DNA of 64,000 nt. Origin: Rhizobium rhizoryzae. GTDB lineage: Bacteria > Pseudomonadota > Alphaproteobacteria > Rhizobiales > Rhizobiaceae. Positions 18,015 to 29,865 of the stretch are shown here, piece after piece (position 1 is the stretch's first letter; the number at the start of each line of letters is the position of its first letter). A program made the position numbers and the translations under genes. The notes beneath the pieces are model-generated. The model was given only the letters and a program-made list of their open reading frames with translations, did no database searches and was not told the DNA's origin. Location: the NCBI RefSeq assembly GCF_011046895.1, contig NZ_CP049249.1:806001-870000 (forward strand), given 5' to 3'.

Positions 18015-18509
18015 GAACGCTGTCACCATGAACAGGAAGACGAGAAAATTCAGTGATGCTCGCGCCACGTCCCTGTAGGGATGACAGCCAAGCCGTCTGA
18101 GGATCACGGAAAAGAGCGGGCTCTCGCTCACCGCCCACAGGCGCATCGCGCGTAGGAATGCAAAGTTGAAGAGCGCATTCGGGAACAGCAGCGTGGCGAG
18201 AATGACGACATCAATCCACGTCATGGGCCTCCTTAGGAACACGCCGAGAGATCCGGTTGCAAAGGCGCGCGCAGCCAGTTCCGCGAGGATCCAGAGCGCG
18301 ATCATATAGTCGATGATCAGATACGACGGTCCGCTGCGCAGAAATGGTCCGAATATAAAGAATGAGATGATGCTCACGTCGATGATGGCAAGAATTGCTT
18401 GCCAACGAAGCGCCCAGGCGTCTCGTCCACGCTCTATGCGCCGCAACTTCATCTGCAAAATCGCGAGGCGGGATGGAAATGATCTCTTACTGCGCGTTGT
18501 ATCTGTCAT
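18015..18509 (-). pseudogene. K+ channel gene, 5' part (split by IS)
   Basis: From the ATG at 18509 (MTDTTRSKRSF) it encodes a basic N-terminus and transmembrane segments S1-S5 of a Kch-like ion channel (IIDVSIISFFIFGPFL; YMIALWILAELAARAFA; WIDVVILATLLFP; AFLRAMRLWAV as a short S4-like helix; LNFLVFLFMVTAF). The native frame stops at F and runs into IS sequence. Rejoining at the duplication gives M-V-T-A-F-V-Y-T-T-F-F-Y-H-Q, which continues directly into the pore region encoded at 16583-16891. Confidence 0.87.
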
Positions 18510-18744
18510 TCTCACTGGATAGTGGGCGACCACGGACGTGGTCAACATCAATGGCTGGCAACGTAGCCAGCACAACACAATCCGTTCTTCAGGTTGAAGA
18601 GGATGGAGCCAAATCCGGTCTTGCGCATTTCCCTCTGCGAAAGATGTCTAATCTGTGGCGATCTTTTGTCGAATGCCGAGACAGAGCCAAAGTGGATATT
18701 TCAAATCAGTTGCGCGGTGTTTGTCCGAGGAGAGGTTTAGGTAG

Positions 18745-20727
18745 ATGAAATCATTCATTGTCAATCCACCAGTTTTCTATGGATCGGTTATCATCATCAC
18801 CTTGTTTGTGGCTGTCGGCATTGTGCTGCCTGGTCAGGCAGAAGCTCTGTTCAGCACCGTTCAGGGCTTTATCCTCGGGACGTTCGGCTGGTTCTATCTC
18901 CTTTCAGTCGGCATTTTTCTGGCTGCCATGCTGCTCTTATGTTTTGGCAGGTACGGACAACTCAAACTAGGACCGGACGACTCTGTTCCAGACTTTCGGT
19001 TTCTCTCGTGGATAGCAATGCTGTTTGCTGCGGGTATGGGCATCGGGCTGATGTTTTACGCCGTCGGCGAGCCCATGACTCATTACATGGCGCCACCGAC
19101 CGCCGAGCCGAAAAGCATTGCGGCCATGCGCGAAGCCATGACAGTGACTTTTTTCCACTGGGGCATTCACGCCTGGGCCATTTATGCCGTTGTTGGTCTG
19201 TCTCTGGCCTATTTTGGCTATCGCTATAATCTTCCGTTGACCGTTCGCTCTGGCCTCTACCCTCTGCTCAAAAACAAGATCAACGGTCCAATTGGACATG
19301 CAGTGGACATTTTCGCCATTGTTGGCACCATGTTCGGCATCGCGACCTCACTGGGACTAGGCGTGGCGCAGATAAATGCAGGGCTTAACCACCTGCTCGG
19401 CGTACCAATCAGCACGACTGTCCAGCTGTTTCTGATCGTTCTGGTCACCGGTATGGCTACCGTCTCGGTAGTCACGGGTTTGGATAAGGGTGTGCGCATT
19501 CTCTCCGAAACGAACCTTATCGTCGCAGTTCTACTCATGCTGTTTGTTCTGGTCGCCGGGCCGACCACGCAACTCTTGAGGGACTTTGTTCAGAACATTG
19601 GTCTCTACCTCGACACTATCGTGCTGCGGACATTCAATATCTACGCCTACGAGCCGACCCCGTGGATCGATTCCTGGACGTTGTTCTACTGGGCTTGGTG
19701 GATTTCCTGGTCGCCATTTGTGGGCATGTTCATTGCCAGGATCTCGCGCGGCAGAACCGTGCGCGAGTTTATTGCCGCGGTTCTCTTCATTCCTGCAGGT
19801 TTCACGTTCTTCTGGATGACAGTGTTCGGCAACACGGCGATGTTCATTGATACGGGCGCCGCTGCTGGTGCGCTGGGTGCTGCGATCTCCGATGACGTGT
19901 CGGTCGGACTTTTTCGCTTTTTCGAGTATCTGCCTCTTCCCGGCATCACCTCAACTTTGGCGGTCCTGCTGGTCTCGATCTTCTTCATCACCTCTGCAGA
20001 TTCCGGGGCACTTGTGGTGGACTCGATAGCCGCTGGCGGGGAGACGGAGACGACAACCGGACAGCGCATCTTCTGGTGCTCGATGGAGGGAATTGTAGCG
20101 GCCTGTCTACTTGTTGCAGGCGGACTGGGTGCACTTCAATCCGCTACCGTTGCCAGTGCTTTGCCATTTACCTTTGTCATGTTGGCGCTTGTCGTTTCTC
20201 TCTATCTTGGCATGCGGCAAGATCTGGCGCAGAGGGAGGTGCACAACGTTCGCGGTGCCGTTCCGGCAGAGCCAGCCTCCGGGCAAACCTGGCAGCGTCG
20301 GCTTGCACTGATACTGGCAACGACAACAGAAAAAGAAGTCGTTCGCTTCATCGATGAGAAAGTCGCACCTGCTTTAGACAAAGTCGCAGCGGAGCTCCAA
20401 TCGAGAGGTCGGCCAACGGTCGTCGAGCGGGGCGCTCCGGGCCTGGTGACATTACGTTCTCCGGCCTCGGACGTGCGTGACTTTATTTATGGGGTCACAA
20501 CGCAACATCATCGTGTCGCGAGCTTCACAACGATACGGGCCGGGCAAGCGGAATACCGCTATGAAGCACGGACTTTCTTTTCCAGCGGCAATAGCGGCTA
20601 TGACCTGATGGGCATGACCCAGGATCAGATCATAAGTGACGTCCTCATCCAGTTCGAGCGTTACCTGCATCTGGTCCATTCACCGGAGTTCCAGCTTGTC
20701 CACGCGGCCCCGGAACATACGGCATGA
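18745..20727 (+). CDS. BCCT-family betaine/carnitine/choline transporter
   Basis: 660 aa, twelve predicted membrane segments. Recognisable BCCT features: [38 protein letters not shown], and the signature tryptophan region [20 protein letters not shown] with [12 protein letters not shown]. The hydrophilic C-terminal ~170 residues (after LGMRQDLAQ) match the extended BetT type. Proton- or sodium-driven uptake of a quaternary ammonium osmolyte or its precursor is likely. Adjacent to NhaA and the K+ channel, consistent with an osmotic-stress group. Confidence 0.93.
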   Translation: MKSFIVNPPVFYGSVIIITLFVAVGIVLPGQAEALFSTVQGFILGTFGWFYLLSVGIFLAAMLLLCFGRYGQLKLGPDDSVPDFRFLSWIAMLFAAGMGIGLMFYAVGEPMTHYMAPPTAEPKSIAAMREAMTVTFFHWGIHAWAIYAVVGLSLAYFGYRYNLPLTVRSGLYPLLKNKINGPIGHAVDIFAIVGTMFGIATSLGLGVAQINAGLNHLLGVPISTTVQLFLIVLVTGMATVSVVTGLDKGVRILSETNLIVAVLLMLFVLVAGPTTQLLRDFVQNIGLYLDTIVLRTFNIYAYEPTPWIDSWTLFYWAWWISWSPFVGMFIARISRGRTVREFIAAVLFIPAGFTFFWMTVFGNTAMFIDTGAAAGALGAAISDDVSVGLFRFFEYLPLPGITSTLAVLLVSIFFITSADSGALVVDSIAAGGETETTTGQRIFWCSMEGIVAACLLVAGGLGALQSATVASALPFTFVMLALVVSLYLGMRQDLAQREVHNVRGAVPAEPASGQTWQRRLALILATTTEKEVVRFIDEKVAPALDKVAAELQSRGRPTVVERGAPGLVTLRSPASDVRDFIYGVTTQHHRVASFTTIRAGQAEYRYEARTFFSSGNSGYDLMGMTQDQIISDVLIQFERYLHLVHSPEFQLVHAAPEHTA

Positions 20728-20798
20728 ATAACTGGAAATGACCTCGGGTGAAGACGGGATGTCATTTCGGGAACGGCCTTTTTGGAGTACCTACATCG

Positions 20799-22061
20799 AT
20801 GAAGTCAAAGTGGCAGTGGTGGTTCGGCCAGGTCGTACGCCGCATTTGGTTCAGGGCAACACTGTTTTCACTGGCAGGGGTTTTCACCGCTTTGCTGGCA
20901 GTTGCCGTTTCGCCCTACATACCCCAGGATCTGCCAACCAAGATCGGTGCTGACGCTGTCGACAAGATACTGGGCATCATCGCCTCGAGCATGTTGACGG
21001 TGACGACGTTTTCGTTGACCACGATGGTATCTGCTTATTCTGCAGTCACAACGAATGTCACTCCGCGGGCAACCAGACTGGTGATGGAAGATAGTACGAC
21101 TCAGAATGTGCTTGCCACCTTCGTCGGCTCATTCCTGTTCAGCCTCGTGGGGATAATCGCACTGACGACGGGATATTACGGAGACCGCGGACGCGTCATT
21201 CTTTTCGTGGTGACGATCGGCGTCATCATCCTGATCGTTGTAACCCTGTTGCGCTGGATCGATCACCTTTCCCGGCTGGGGCGCGTAACAGAAACCACGC
21301 AACGTGTTGAGCAGGCTGCGATCGAGTCATTGAAAGCCTGGTTGGAGACGCCACATCTTGGAGGTAACCGACTGCAAGAAAACGACAAGCGGGTTGGAAA
21401 ACCAAATACAGCAATCTTCCAACGACAGGTTGGATATGTTCAGCATGTGGATGCAGGCATGCTGTCCGAGATCGCTGATGAATTCGATGTCGAAATAGCT
21501 GTTGTTGCGATAGCCGGAAAGCTGGTGTCACATACCACACCGCTTGCCTGGGCAACTGGGCAGATCAGGGTAGAAGTATGCGAGCGCATAGCGAATGCGT
21601 TCACGATTGGCGACGTCAGATCCTTCGATCAGGATCCTCGCTTTGGAGCCGTCGTTTTATCAGAGATCGCTTCGCGAGCCTTATCTCCAGCAGTGAACGA
21701 CCCGGGGACTGCGATTGACGTCATCTCTCGTGGAGTCCGGATGCTTGCGACTTGGGACGAACACTGCCGAGAACGCGATGTGCGCTATCCCCGCCTTTTC
21801 GTAGCGCCAGTTACCCTTGATGAGCTGTGTGATGATCTTTTTGTGCCGATTGCCAGAGATGGAGCCGCAAATGTCGAGGTTTCCATACGCCTCCAAAAGG
21901 CATTTCACATCCTTCACGGCTTCAAAAACGGGAATTTTGAAAAGGTAGCGTGCAGACATTCGGCAGCCGCTGTTAAGCGATCTGAAGCATCGGCGATGGT
22001 GGAAGACGATCTTGAGCACGTTCGGCGTCTGGCAGGACTGATGGCTCGCCCTTCGCAGTGA
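20799..22061 (+). CDS. DUF2254 membrane protein
   Basis: 420 aa from the ATG at 20799 (GGAG upstream); a GTG at 20748 would add 17 residues. Four membrane segments in the N-terminal half (ATLFSLAGVFTALLAVAVSP; ASSMLTVTTFSLTTMVSAYS; FVGSFLFSLVGIIALTTGYY; VVTIGVIILIVVTLL), then a soluble domain with DPRFGAVVLSEIASRALSPA. This is the conserved layout of DUF2254 proteins; function unknown. Same orientation and 71 bases after the BCCT gene, so perhaps co-transcribed. Confidence 0.87.
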   Translation: MKSKWQWWFGQVVRRIWFRATLFSLAGVFTALLAVAVSPYIPQDLPTKIGADAVDKILGIIASSMLTVTTFSLTTMVSAYSAVTTNVTPRATRLVMEDSTTQNVLATFVGSFLFSLVGIIALTTGYYGDRGRVILFVVTIGVIILIVVTLLRWIDHLSRLGRVTETTQRVEQAAIESLKAWLETPHLGGNRLQENDKRVGKPNTAIFQRQVGYVQHVDAGMLSEIADEFDVEIAVVAIAGKLVSHTTPLAWATGQIRVEVCERIANAFTIGDVRSFDQDPRFGAVVLSEIASRALSPAVNDPGTAIDVISRGVRMLATWDEHCRERDVRYPRLFVAPVTLDELCDDLFVPIARDGAANVEVSIRLQKAFHILHGFKNGNFEKVACRHSAAAVKRSEASAMVEDDLEHVRRLAGLMARPSQ

Positions 22062-22085
22062 ACTCCTGCGCGTCGGCAGGCTGCA

Positions 22086-24411
<2,326 letters not shown>

Positions 24412-24415
<4 letters not shown>

Positions 24416-24801
24416 CGGGAACCGTCCTTCGGCAACAAGATCGGCCGCGATATCCGTTTTTTTGAGTCCGCTTTGGACAAGGCTTCCCGGAGGATTTCGA
24501 CCTCCATGGTCTTGCGGCCGAGCATGCGCTCCAGCTCGCGGACACGATCCTCCAGCTTCTTCACTTCCGAATTGCCGACAACCGGCTCGTCAGAATCCAC
24601 GGCTGCAGCACCTCCCTCACTCAAGAGCCTGCGCCAGCGGTAAAGCAGATTGGGCGCAACGCCATGGCGGCGAGCGGCCGAAGACACCGTCTCGCCTGGT
24701 TCGAAACTCTGCTCGATGATTGTCAGCTTCTGCTCGGTTGTCCAGCGCCTGCGGCGGACATCACCGGTCAGCAATTCAACGTGTCGATACTCGTTAGACA
24801 T
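24412..24801 (-). CDS. IS3-family (IS2-type) transposase OrfA
   Basis: 129 aa. HTH domain (WTTEQKLTIIEQSFEPGETV, then A-A-R-R-H-G-V-A-P-N-L-L-Y-R-W-R) and a leucine zipper (KKLEDRVRELERMLGRKTME). Seven consecutive A residues on the coding strand (complement of 24457-24463) lie near its end; a -1 slip there continues as K-T-D-I-A-A-D-L-V-A-E-G-R-F-P-M-K-A-V into OrfB. Confidence 0.92.
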
Positions 24802-24874
24802 AAGCCTGTCCTCAAGCCTGTGCTTGAGCCTTTCTGCTTATGCCGACTGTCCGGTCGAAATGGGGGGCAGTTCA

Positions 24875-25092
24875 GTCTGATAGTCTGGAGATTGCCGAAT
24901 TGCATCCTCACAGAATATGCGATGATGTTTCCCAACTATCTCACTCAGTTGATATTTAAGTGCGTTGCAGAAATTCTCGTTTGCGGAGATGACGGTACCA
25001 TCTGGATTGAACCAGATCATGGCGAGAGACTGCGATATAGCGCGGACATCATCGGCAACACGCCCTGCACTGAAAACATCTGCAAATAACAT
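24875..25092 (-). pseudogene. PAS chemoreceptor gene, 5' part (split by IS)
   Basis: Starts M-L-F-A-D-V-F-S-A and encodes most of a PAS domain (SLAMIWFNPDGTVISANENF ... IVGKHHRIFCEDAIRQSPDY). Rejoined at the 5-bp duplication the protein reads [14 protein letters not shown] without a break. Total restored length is 560 aa, with two PAS domains and a chemoreceptor signalling domain. Confidence 0.9.
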
Positions 25093-25428
25093 CGCACCCT
25101 CCTATAAATCTAGCTAGATCTAAGATCTGCTTATTTAATGCAATCTGAATTAGGGACCTCAAAACACATAGACGAAAATTAGTACCGCGCTGTTTTATCT
25201 CAATATTCTAAATGATTGGGTTTTAAAGCTTATTCCAAAGTAGAATTGATTAAACGATTAATCATCTATGCTCATCAACATTGAGGTCTCAGGCTTGCAT
25301 TGAGGAAGTCGGAGACGCGCCCCATTGACTCCTAATATGATGAGAACATAATAGGAACATATGCCGTATGAGAGCGGCCTGCCCCTTACGTTAATCGTCG
25401 CAACGTGCCTCGGCGCGAAGGAGAAGTC
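25093..25428. other. AT-rich intergenic region with a LexA-like box
   Basis: 336 bp without a gene, notably AT-rich (25100-25280). Probably holds the promoter of the split chemoreceptor and, near its right end, the SOS-type operator listed separately. Confidence 0.5.
25344..25358. promoter_or_regulatory. LexA-like SOS box (GAAC-N7-GAAC)
   Basis: GAACATAATAGGAAC is a perfect match to the alphaproteobacterial LexA direct repeat GTTC-N7-GTTC read on the other strand. It lies about 70 bases upstream of the 66-aa gene at 25429, a sensible operator position. Inference from consensus only. Confidence 0.6.
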
Positions 25429-25629
25429 ATGTCTGCCTGTGAGCGAATTGAGATAGATGAACCGTCAGAAGTTGAGCTGGCTCTCGCCCATCATGACGGA
25501 GATCCGGTAGCAACCATTGAGACCTTGCTTGCTGACCTGCGTCATCTGCGCCGTCAACTCATCCTCGCTGAACGCGCCATGAGCAGAGGCATCACAAGGG
25601 GCTGGAGACCTAGCTTTGAGCGCGACTAA
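25429..25629 (+). CDS. small conserved-looking hypothetical protein behind a LexA-like box
   Basis: 66 aa; GGAG sits six bases before the ATG at 25429. Acidic N-terminus (IEIDEPSEVELALAHHDGDP) followed by an amphipathic helix rich in Leu and Arg (IETLLADLRHLRRQLILAER) and a basic end. No known domain recognised. The operator upstream suggests DNA-damage induction. Confidence 0.6.
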   Translation: MSACERIEIDEPSEVELALAHHDGDPVATIETLLADLRHLRRQLILAERAMSRGITRGWRPSFERD

Positions 25630-26219
25630 TACTTGCCAGGAGTTATGGAGGCCTCACCTTCTTCCAAAGAAACAAAGTTCCTCGTCTCTCCTATGCCCAT
25701 GAAATCGGTCGGTTTATCAGGCTGTATTGCATCGTCTGCAAGATTGGCCGTTGGCGGTGTCGGTTCGGTTACTAGGCTGGCTGCCATTTTGCTGGCACTG
25801 ATCTTGGTGCCCATAATCTGGCTGCCTGCTGGCAGGAGGCCGTTAGCAGCCTGAGAGCAATCCCCATCACAATCGCGTTTCAGCAATTGAGCCTAGCCGT
25901 GATGACGATCCTTGGAACAAAGCGTTTCTTGCTTGCGATTGAATGAACCGGCGCACCTATTGCTGTCTCCAATTTTGCCATGACCGCAGCAATCGGTTTG
26001 CTGGTGGTCAGCTTGTCCAGGCTTGAATACCTTGTCGAGCGTGACGCAAACCCGGATCAGTCTATCACGCTCGCTGAAGTCAATGTCAGTCGCAAGTTCA
26101 TCATGAAGATCGCGGCTTCTAACAAAATGACCTTCGCGCCTGCCAAGGCGCTCAAGGATGCACTGAACAAGTGATCTCTGACATGGAGAGCCACGCCCTG
26201 TCGCGCGGGGCATCCCGGA
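25630..26219. other. intergenic region, no confident gene
   Basis: Contains a 64-codon frame at 25980-26174 (+) with reasonable codon bias (SRLEYLVERDANPDQSITLA ... FIMKIAASNKMTF) and an overlapping pair of short frames at 25626-25886. None has a recognised domain; the first could be the tail of a lost gene. Confidence 0.35.
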
Positions 26220-26526
26220 TCAGTCCGGGTTTGACCGGGACCAGATGAGGGAAAGGCCTTCCTTGCCTTCGACCTCGATCAGCGTTGCGTAGATCGGAGC
26301 GGGAAGCTCGGGTCGTCGAGCTTGACCGAGAGATAGTCGCGGCCTTCATTCGAGGTTTTTTTCCAGGCTGCGCCGAACTCCGTTGCCCCTGCGAGGATGC
26401 GGTAGTCGGGGCCTTTGTCGGCGGTGCGCTCGACGGTGCGGATGGTTGCCTTGACATGCAAGTTGAGGGTCTTGATGGTGCCGGTGAAGCCGTTGCCGGA
26501 AGCGGTGAAAGAGCCGATGGTTGCCA
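26220..26526 (-). pseudogene. DUF736 protein gene, frameshifted near its 3' end
   Basis: Starts [20 protein letters not shown], the hallmark of DUF736, a small family common on rhizobial plasmids. The reading frame stays intact through [12 protein letters not shown] and then leaves frame: the in-frame product ends L-R-S-T-Q-R (stop at 26279), whereas one base off the expected end [21 protein letters not shown] is readable to a stop at 26220. A single-base loss near 26300 explains it. The truncated 82-aa product may still be made. Confidence 0.8.
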
Positions 26527-27111
26527 TTGTCATAATCCTTTTCGGCTGTTCGGGCCGCATCCATCGCGTCCTCGATGGCAGTCGATAGGACCGGAGACGA
26601 TCGGCCCGCATACAAAGAACCGAAGCGGAGTGGAGGACGGCCTGGGAGAGGCTTTCTTGGCTATCGCGAGGAATGGGCGCTTCAGCGAACAGGGGAAGAA
26701 GACGATCCGGCCGTTGCGGATGCCGATCGAGCAGAGCACCGCGAGGCGGTCTTTGGTCAGCCATGTCCCATCGAGACCGCAGTGGACGTGCCAACTTACC
26801 GGATCAAGGGATACGGCACTGGCATCATCTGCGCGCCCGAGAAATTGCATGCCGGAGCCGCCCGGCCTCTCCTGACCGAGTGCTAAAGTCAAATACCAAA
26901 GCTTGCTGATCGCAGTTCTCCGTCGGGACTGATACTGTTCCACCGGGGCCCGTGAGAGGCTGCTGGAAAAGGGAGAGATTTAGGCGCGCTTCGGAATCTC
27001 AAGTTTGGCGCCGTGCACCACACGTTGCAGCAGACTGGATTGAGCGCCGAAGAACGGGCGCCCAATGGTTTATTTTCCTCGTAGCTTCAACCGCGCAGAT
27101 CTACCCAGCGG
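26527..27111. other. intergenic region, no confident gene
   Basis: A 137-codon minus-strand frame (26530-26943; [20 protein letters not shown] ... [15 protein letters not shown]) has coding-like composition but no recognised family and competes with a second frame. At 27000-27085 a minus-strand fragment (IGRPFFGAQSSLLQRVVHGA) may be the end of a lost gene. Neither is supported well enough to annotate. Confidence 0.3.
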
Positions 27112-28056
27112 TCAGGGCTGCTTCTCGGTAACCGTTGCAAGCGGAGCGGCTTCGTTTTCAAGTGACAGCCGCGCTCTCGGCCAAGCGCCTTCGTCCGCGC
27201 CGAGCACACTCTGAAGCCAGGCGAGCGTGAGACGTCGTGTTGCCTCCAGCACATCTGGTGCTTCAGTCTCTGTTTCCTTTGCGTCGAGCGCTGCGATCCC
27301 GCCAAGGCCATGCCCGACCCCATGCATCATCAGCATTGCTTTAGCGCCCGGCGCATCATGGAAGGCATCCGCATGCCATTCGGGGCCGCGCGTCGTAAAG
27401 TGCGGGTTGTCCATATCACCGCAAACGACGAGGCTCTGTGTCGAGAGCGTCGAGAAGTCGACGTCGAAGAACGGAAACCGCGCAGCACTCTCAGGCGTCA
27501 TGTCCCTGCCGCCGCGTCCCGGTGTTGTCAGGAGAACGCCGGCCGAGATTCTTGGATCGGAAAAGTCCTCACCATTCACCTGCGCGCCGAGCAGGAGCCC
27601 AACCGTATGGCCGCCAAAGGAATGGCCCACTGCGCCGATGCGTGCATGATCCATCCGACCAGCGACTACCGGCGCCTGCCGTTCAATCTCGGCCAACTGG
27701 TCAAGGATCGCCTTCATCTCCTCGACACGTTCGCGCCAGAAGAACGGTGCGCCCGATGAATTCGCAGGCAGGCCGCCAACGCGAGAACTCGCATGGGTGG
27801 GCTGGATCACGACGAACCCTCTCTCCGCCCAGAACTGAGTAAGTGGAGCGTATCCGTCCTTTGACGGGATATAGTTCGAGGGACCGTAGCCATGTGACAG
27901 AAGCACGATCGGCAGGTTACCTCCCGCAGCGGGCGCGGTGAGACGCAGTTCCAGCGGCTGGCGGCCCGGTATCGAAAGACGAATCGGCGTGTAGGCCACG
28001 GTGAGAGTGGGTTCAGGTGTGGGAATATGCTTTGCGAGATTGATCAGATTGTTCAT
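27112..28056 (-). CDS. alpha/beta hydrolase (dienelactone hydrolase / PAF-acetylhydrolase-like)
   Basis: 314 aa. Core hydrolase features: LPIVLLSHGYGPSNYIPSKD (oxyanion region), nucleophile elbow G-H-S-F-G-G-H-T, and acid residue in VVCGDMDNPHF; C-terminal histidine likely in HGVGHGLGG. No signal peptide. Resembles the chlorophyllase/acetylhydrolase-like group of uncharacterised carboxylesterases. Downstream of the SDR gene on the same strand (38-bp gap), so probably one operon controlled by the divergent AraC regulator. Confidence 0.86.
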   Translation of the reverse strand: MNNLINLAKHIPTPEPTLTVAYTPIRLSIPGRQPLELRLTAPAAGGNLPIVLLSHGYGPSNYIPSKDGYAPLTQFWAERGFVVIQPTHASSRVGGLPANSSGAPFFWRERVEEMKAILDQLAEIERQAPVVAGRMDHARIGAVGHSFGGHTVGLLLGAQVNGEDFSDPRISAGVLLTTPGRGGRDMTPESAARFPFFDVDFSTLSTQSLVVCGDMDNPHFTTRGPEWHADAFHDAPGAKAMLMMHGVGHGLGGIAALDAKETETEAPDVLEATRRLTLAWLQSVLGADEGAWPRARLSLENEAAPLATVTEKQP

Positions 28057-28094
28057 GGGTCTGGACCTTCAAAGGTGGATTTGGATTGTGATGT

Positions 28095-28853
28095 TCAGGC
28101 GAGCAAATGGCTCGCTCGGCGGAACGAGGTTTCCGCGTCGGCACCGGCGGGGATCTTCATCGGCGCGTCGATCTCTGTCACAGACCGCCAGACGGCCTCT
28201 GCAACCGCGTCGGCCGTCGTAAACTCAGTGCCCGAACGAAGCTTCGTCATATAATCCTGGACGAATTCGCTATATGGCTCTGGAATTTCCATGCCCATCC
28301 GCGAGACAGCATTTTTGCCGAAGCCGGTCGTCGGTGCAGAGCCAGGCAACACAAGTTTGGCACGGATGCCAAACATCGCCGCTTCGAGCGCGAGGCTCTC
28401 CGTGAATGCGTTGAGGGCCGCCTTGCTGGCGCTGTAAACCGCAAGTGCTGGGAGCGGCCTTATCGTGACGGCGGAGCTGACATTGACGATGACGCCTGAG
28501 CGACGGGCCCGCATCTGCGGGAGAACAGCTTTTGTCATCGCGATCGCGCCGAAGACGTTTGTCTCGAACAGTTCGCGGATTTTCGCCATCTCTGTGCCTT
28601 CCAGCACATTGAGCATGCCGACGCCGGCATTGTTGACCAGCACATCGATCGGGCCGGCGGTTTCGACCGCCTTCGCGATGCTATCCGGATTCGTGATATC
28701 GAGCGGCAGGATTTCGAGCCGGTCGTTCGACGGAAGAAGGTCGTTTCGCGGCGTGCGCATGGTCGCGACGACGTCCCACCCGCCGCCCAAGAATTTCTGT
28801 GCGATGGCGAGGCCGAACCCGGATGAGCAACCGGTGATGAGGATCTTTGGCAT
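28095..28853 (-). CDS. SDR-family oxidoreductase
   Basis: 252 aa classical short-chain dehydrogenase: nucleotide-binding T-G-C-S-S-G-F-G, NNAGVG, catalytic Ser in NVSSAVT and Y-S-A-S-K. NADP(H) preference is suggested by TMRTPRN after the second strand. Substrate unknown. First gene of the cassette with the alpha/beta hydrolase. Confidence 0.92.
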   Translation of the reverse strand: MPKILITGCSSGFGLAIAQKFLGGGWDVVATMRTPRNDLLPSNDRLEILPLDITNPDSIAKAVETAGPIDVLVNNAGVGMLNVLEGTEMAKIRELFETNVFGAIAMTKAVLPQMRARRSGVIVNVSSAVTIRPLPALAVYSASKAALNAFTESLALEAAMFGIRAKLVLPGSAPTTGFGKNAVSRMGMEIPEPYSEFVQDYMTKLRSGTEFTTADAVAEAVWRSVTEIDAPMKIPAGADAETSFRRASHLLA

Positions 28854-28897
28854 GTTCCGTCTCCTGACATTTAACTAGGCTAAAGATGGACCTAATC

Positions 28898-28949
28898 ACT
28901 CGGACCTGCTATATGCGTATGTCCGAGTATGTTTAGCGTAAGTCCGAAT
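28898..28949. promoter_or_regulatory. candidate AraC operator, divergent SDR/AraC region
   Basis: ACTCGGAC (28898-28905) and GTCCGAGT (28921-28928) form a perfect inverted repeat, and a third copy GTCCGAAT follows (28942-28949) just before the regulator start. Located in the 94-bp divergent gap, so a shared operator is plausible. Confidence 0.5.
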
Positions 28950-29853
28950 GATGACTGATCCGGTCGCCGAAGTTGTTTCCTTGTTGAAGCCGAGCCCTTC
29001 GATCTCGAAGCTGGTAACGGGCGGCGGTCGGTGGCTGGTTGAGCGTACGGAGCTCGGGAGCCCTTTCTACTGCGCCGTCGTCGAAGGCCGTTGCCTGATG
29101 ACGATCGCCGGTCGTGACCCAATGGTGCTCACTGCGGGTGACTTCGTCCTGGTCCCGAAGATCTTCTCATTCACGATGAGCAGCATGGAGCCGCCGCCAC
29201 GCGGCGCACTTGCCCAACGTCTGGAGACCAGCCCCGGCGTCTTTCGGCTGGGCGATCCGGAAGCACCGGCAGAGATCAAGGCACTGGTCGGGCACTGTGC
29301 ATTCGGCTCGGATGACAAGGCCCTTCTCGTATCGCTGCTGCCGGAGGTCATCCATATCCATGGTGAAGGGCGACTGATGGCCCTGGTCCAGATGATAAAC
29401 GAGGAGACGCGAGCTGACCGGGTCGCGCGTGAGATGGTGCTTCATCGGCTGCTTGAAGTGTTGTTCATCGATGCGCTACGATCAGCAGCCAATGCCAAGG
29501 CGCCGCCGGGCCTCCTGCGAGGCATGGCCGATCCGCTGCTGGCGCCGATCCTGCGACGCATCCACGCAGATCCGGGTCGCAGCATGACGGTGGAGACGCT
29601 TGCCCAGGAGGCTGCCATGTCTCGTTCGACTTTCTTCGATCGTTTTCGCAAGGAAGTAGGGGTTGCGCCGATGGAGTATGCGACCGGATGGCGCATGGCG
29701 CTCGCGAAAGAGTATCTCCGCGAGGATGTTGCAATGGCCGAGATCGCGGAGCGCGTCGGCTACGGATCGACAAGCGCCTTCAGCGTCGCCTTCAATCGGC
29801 ATGTAGGAATGCCGCCTGGCGCCTATTCGCGCGCAGTTGCTGCTGCGGCTTAA
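28948..29853 (+). CDS. AraC-family regulator with cupin-type sensor
   Basis: 301 aa. N-terminal cupin/AraC_binding domain (MTIAGRDPMVLTAGDFVLVP) and C-terminal double HTH: MTVETLAQEAAMSRSTFFDR and MAEIAERVGYGSTSAFSVAF with the G-x-x-P-G-A-Y-S-R ending. Belongs to the group annotated as cupin_6 AraC regulators that control adjacent oxidoreductases. Divergently placed to the SDR/hydrolase pair, its likely target. Confidence 0.92.
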   Translation: MMTDPVAEVVSLLKPSPSISKLVTGGGRWLVERTELGSPFYCAVVEGRCLMTIAGRDPMVLTAGDFVLVPKIFSFTMSSMEPPPRGALAQRLETSPGVFRLGDPEAPAEIKALVGHCAFGSDDKALLVSLLPEVIHIHGEGRLMALVQMINEETRADRVAREMVLHRLLEVLFIDALRSAANAKAPPGLLRGMADPLLAPILRRIHADPGRSMTVETLAQEAAMSRSTFFDRFRKEVGVAPMEYATGWRMALAKEYLREDVAMAEIAERVGYGSTSAFSVAFNRHVGMPPGAYSRAVAAAA

Positions 29854-29865
29854 AGCGTCCGATCC

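Noticed and set aside
26530..26943. 137-codon minus-strand frame next to DUF736
   Set aside because: Coding-like composition but no recognised family, no clear ribosome-binding site, and a competing frame in the same stretch; left as unresolved.
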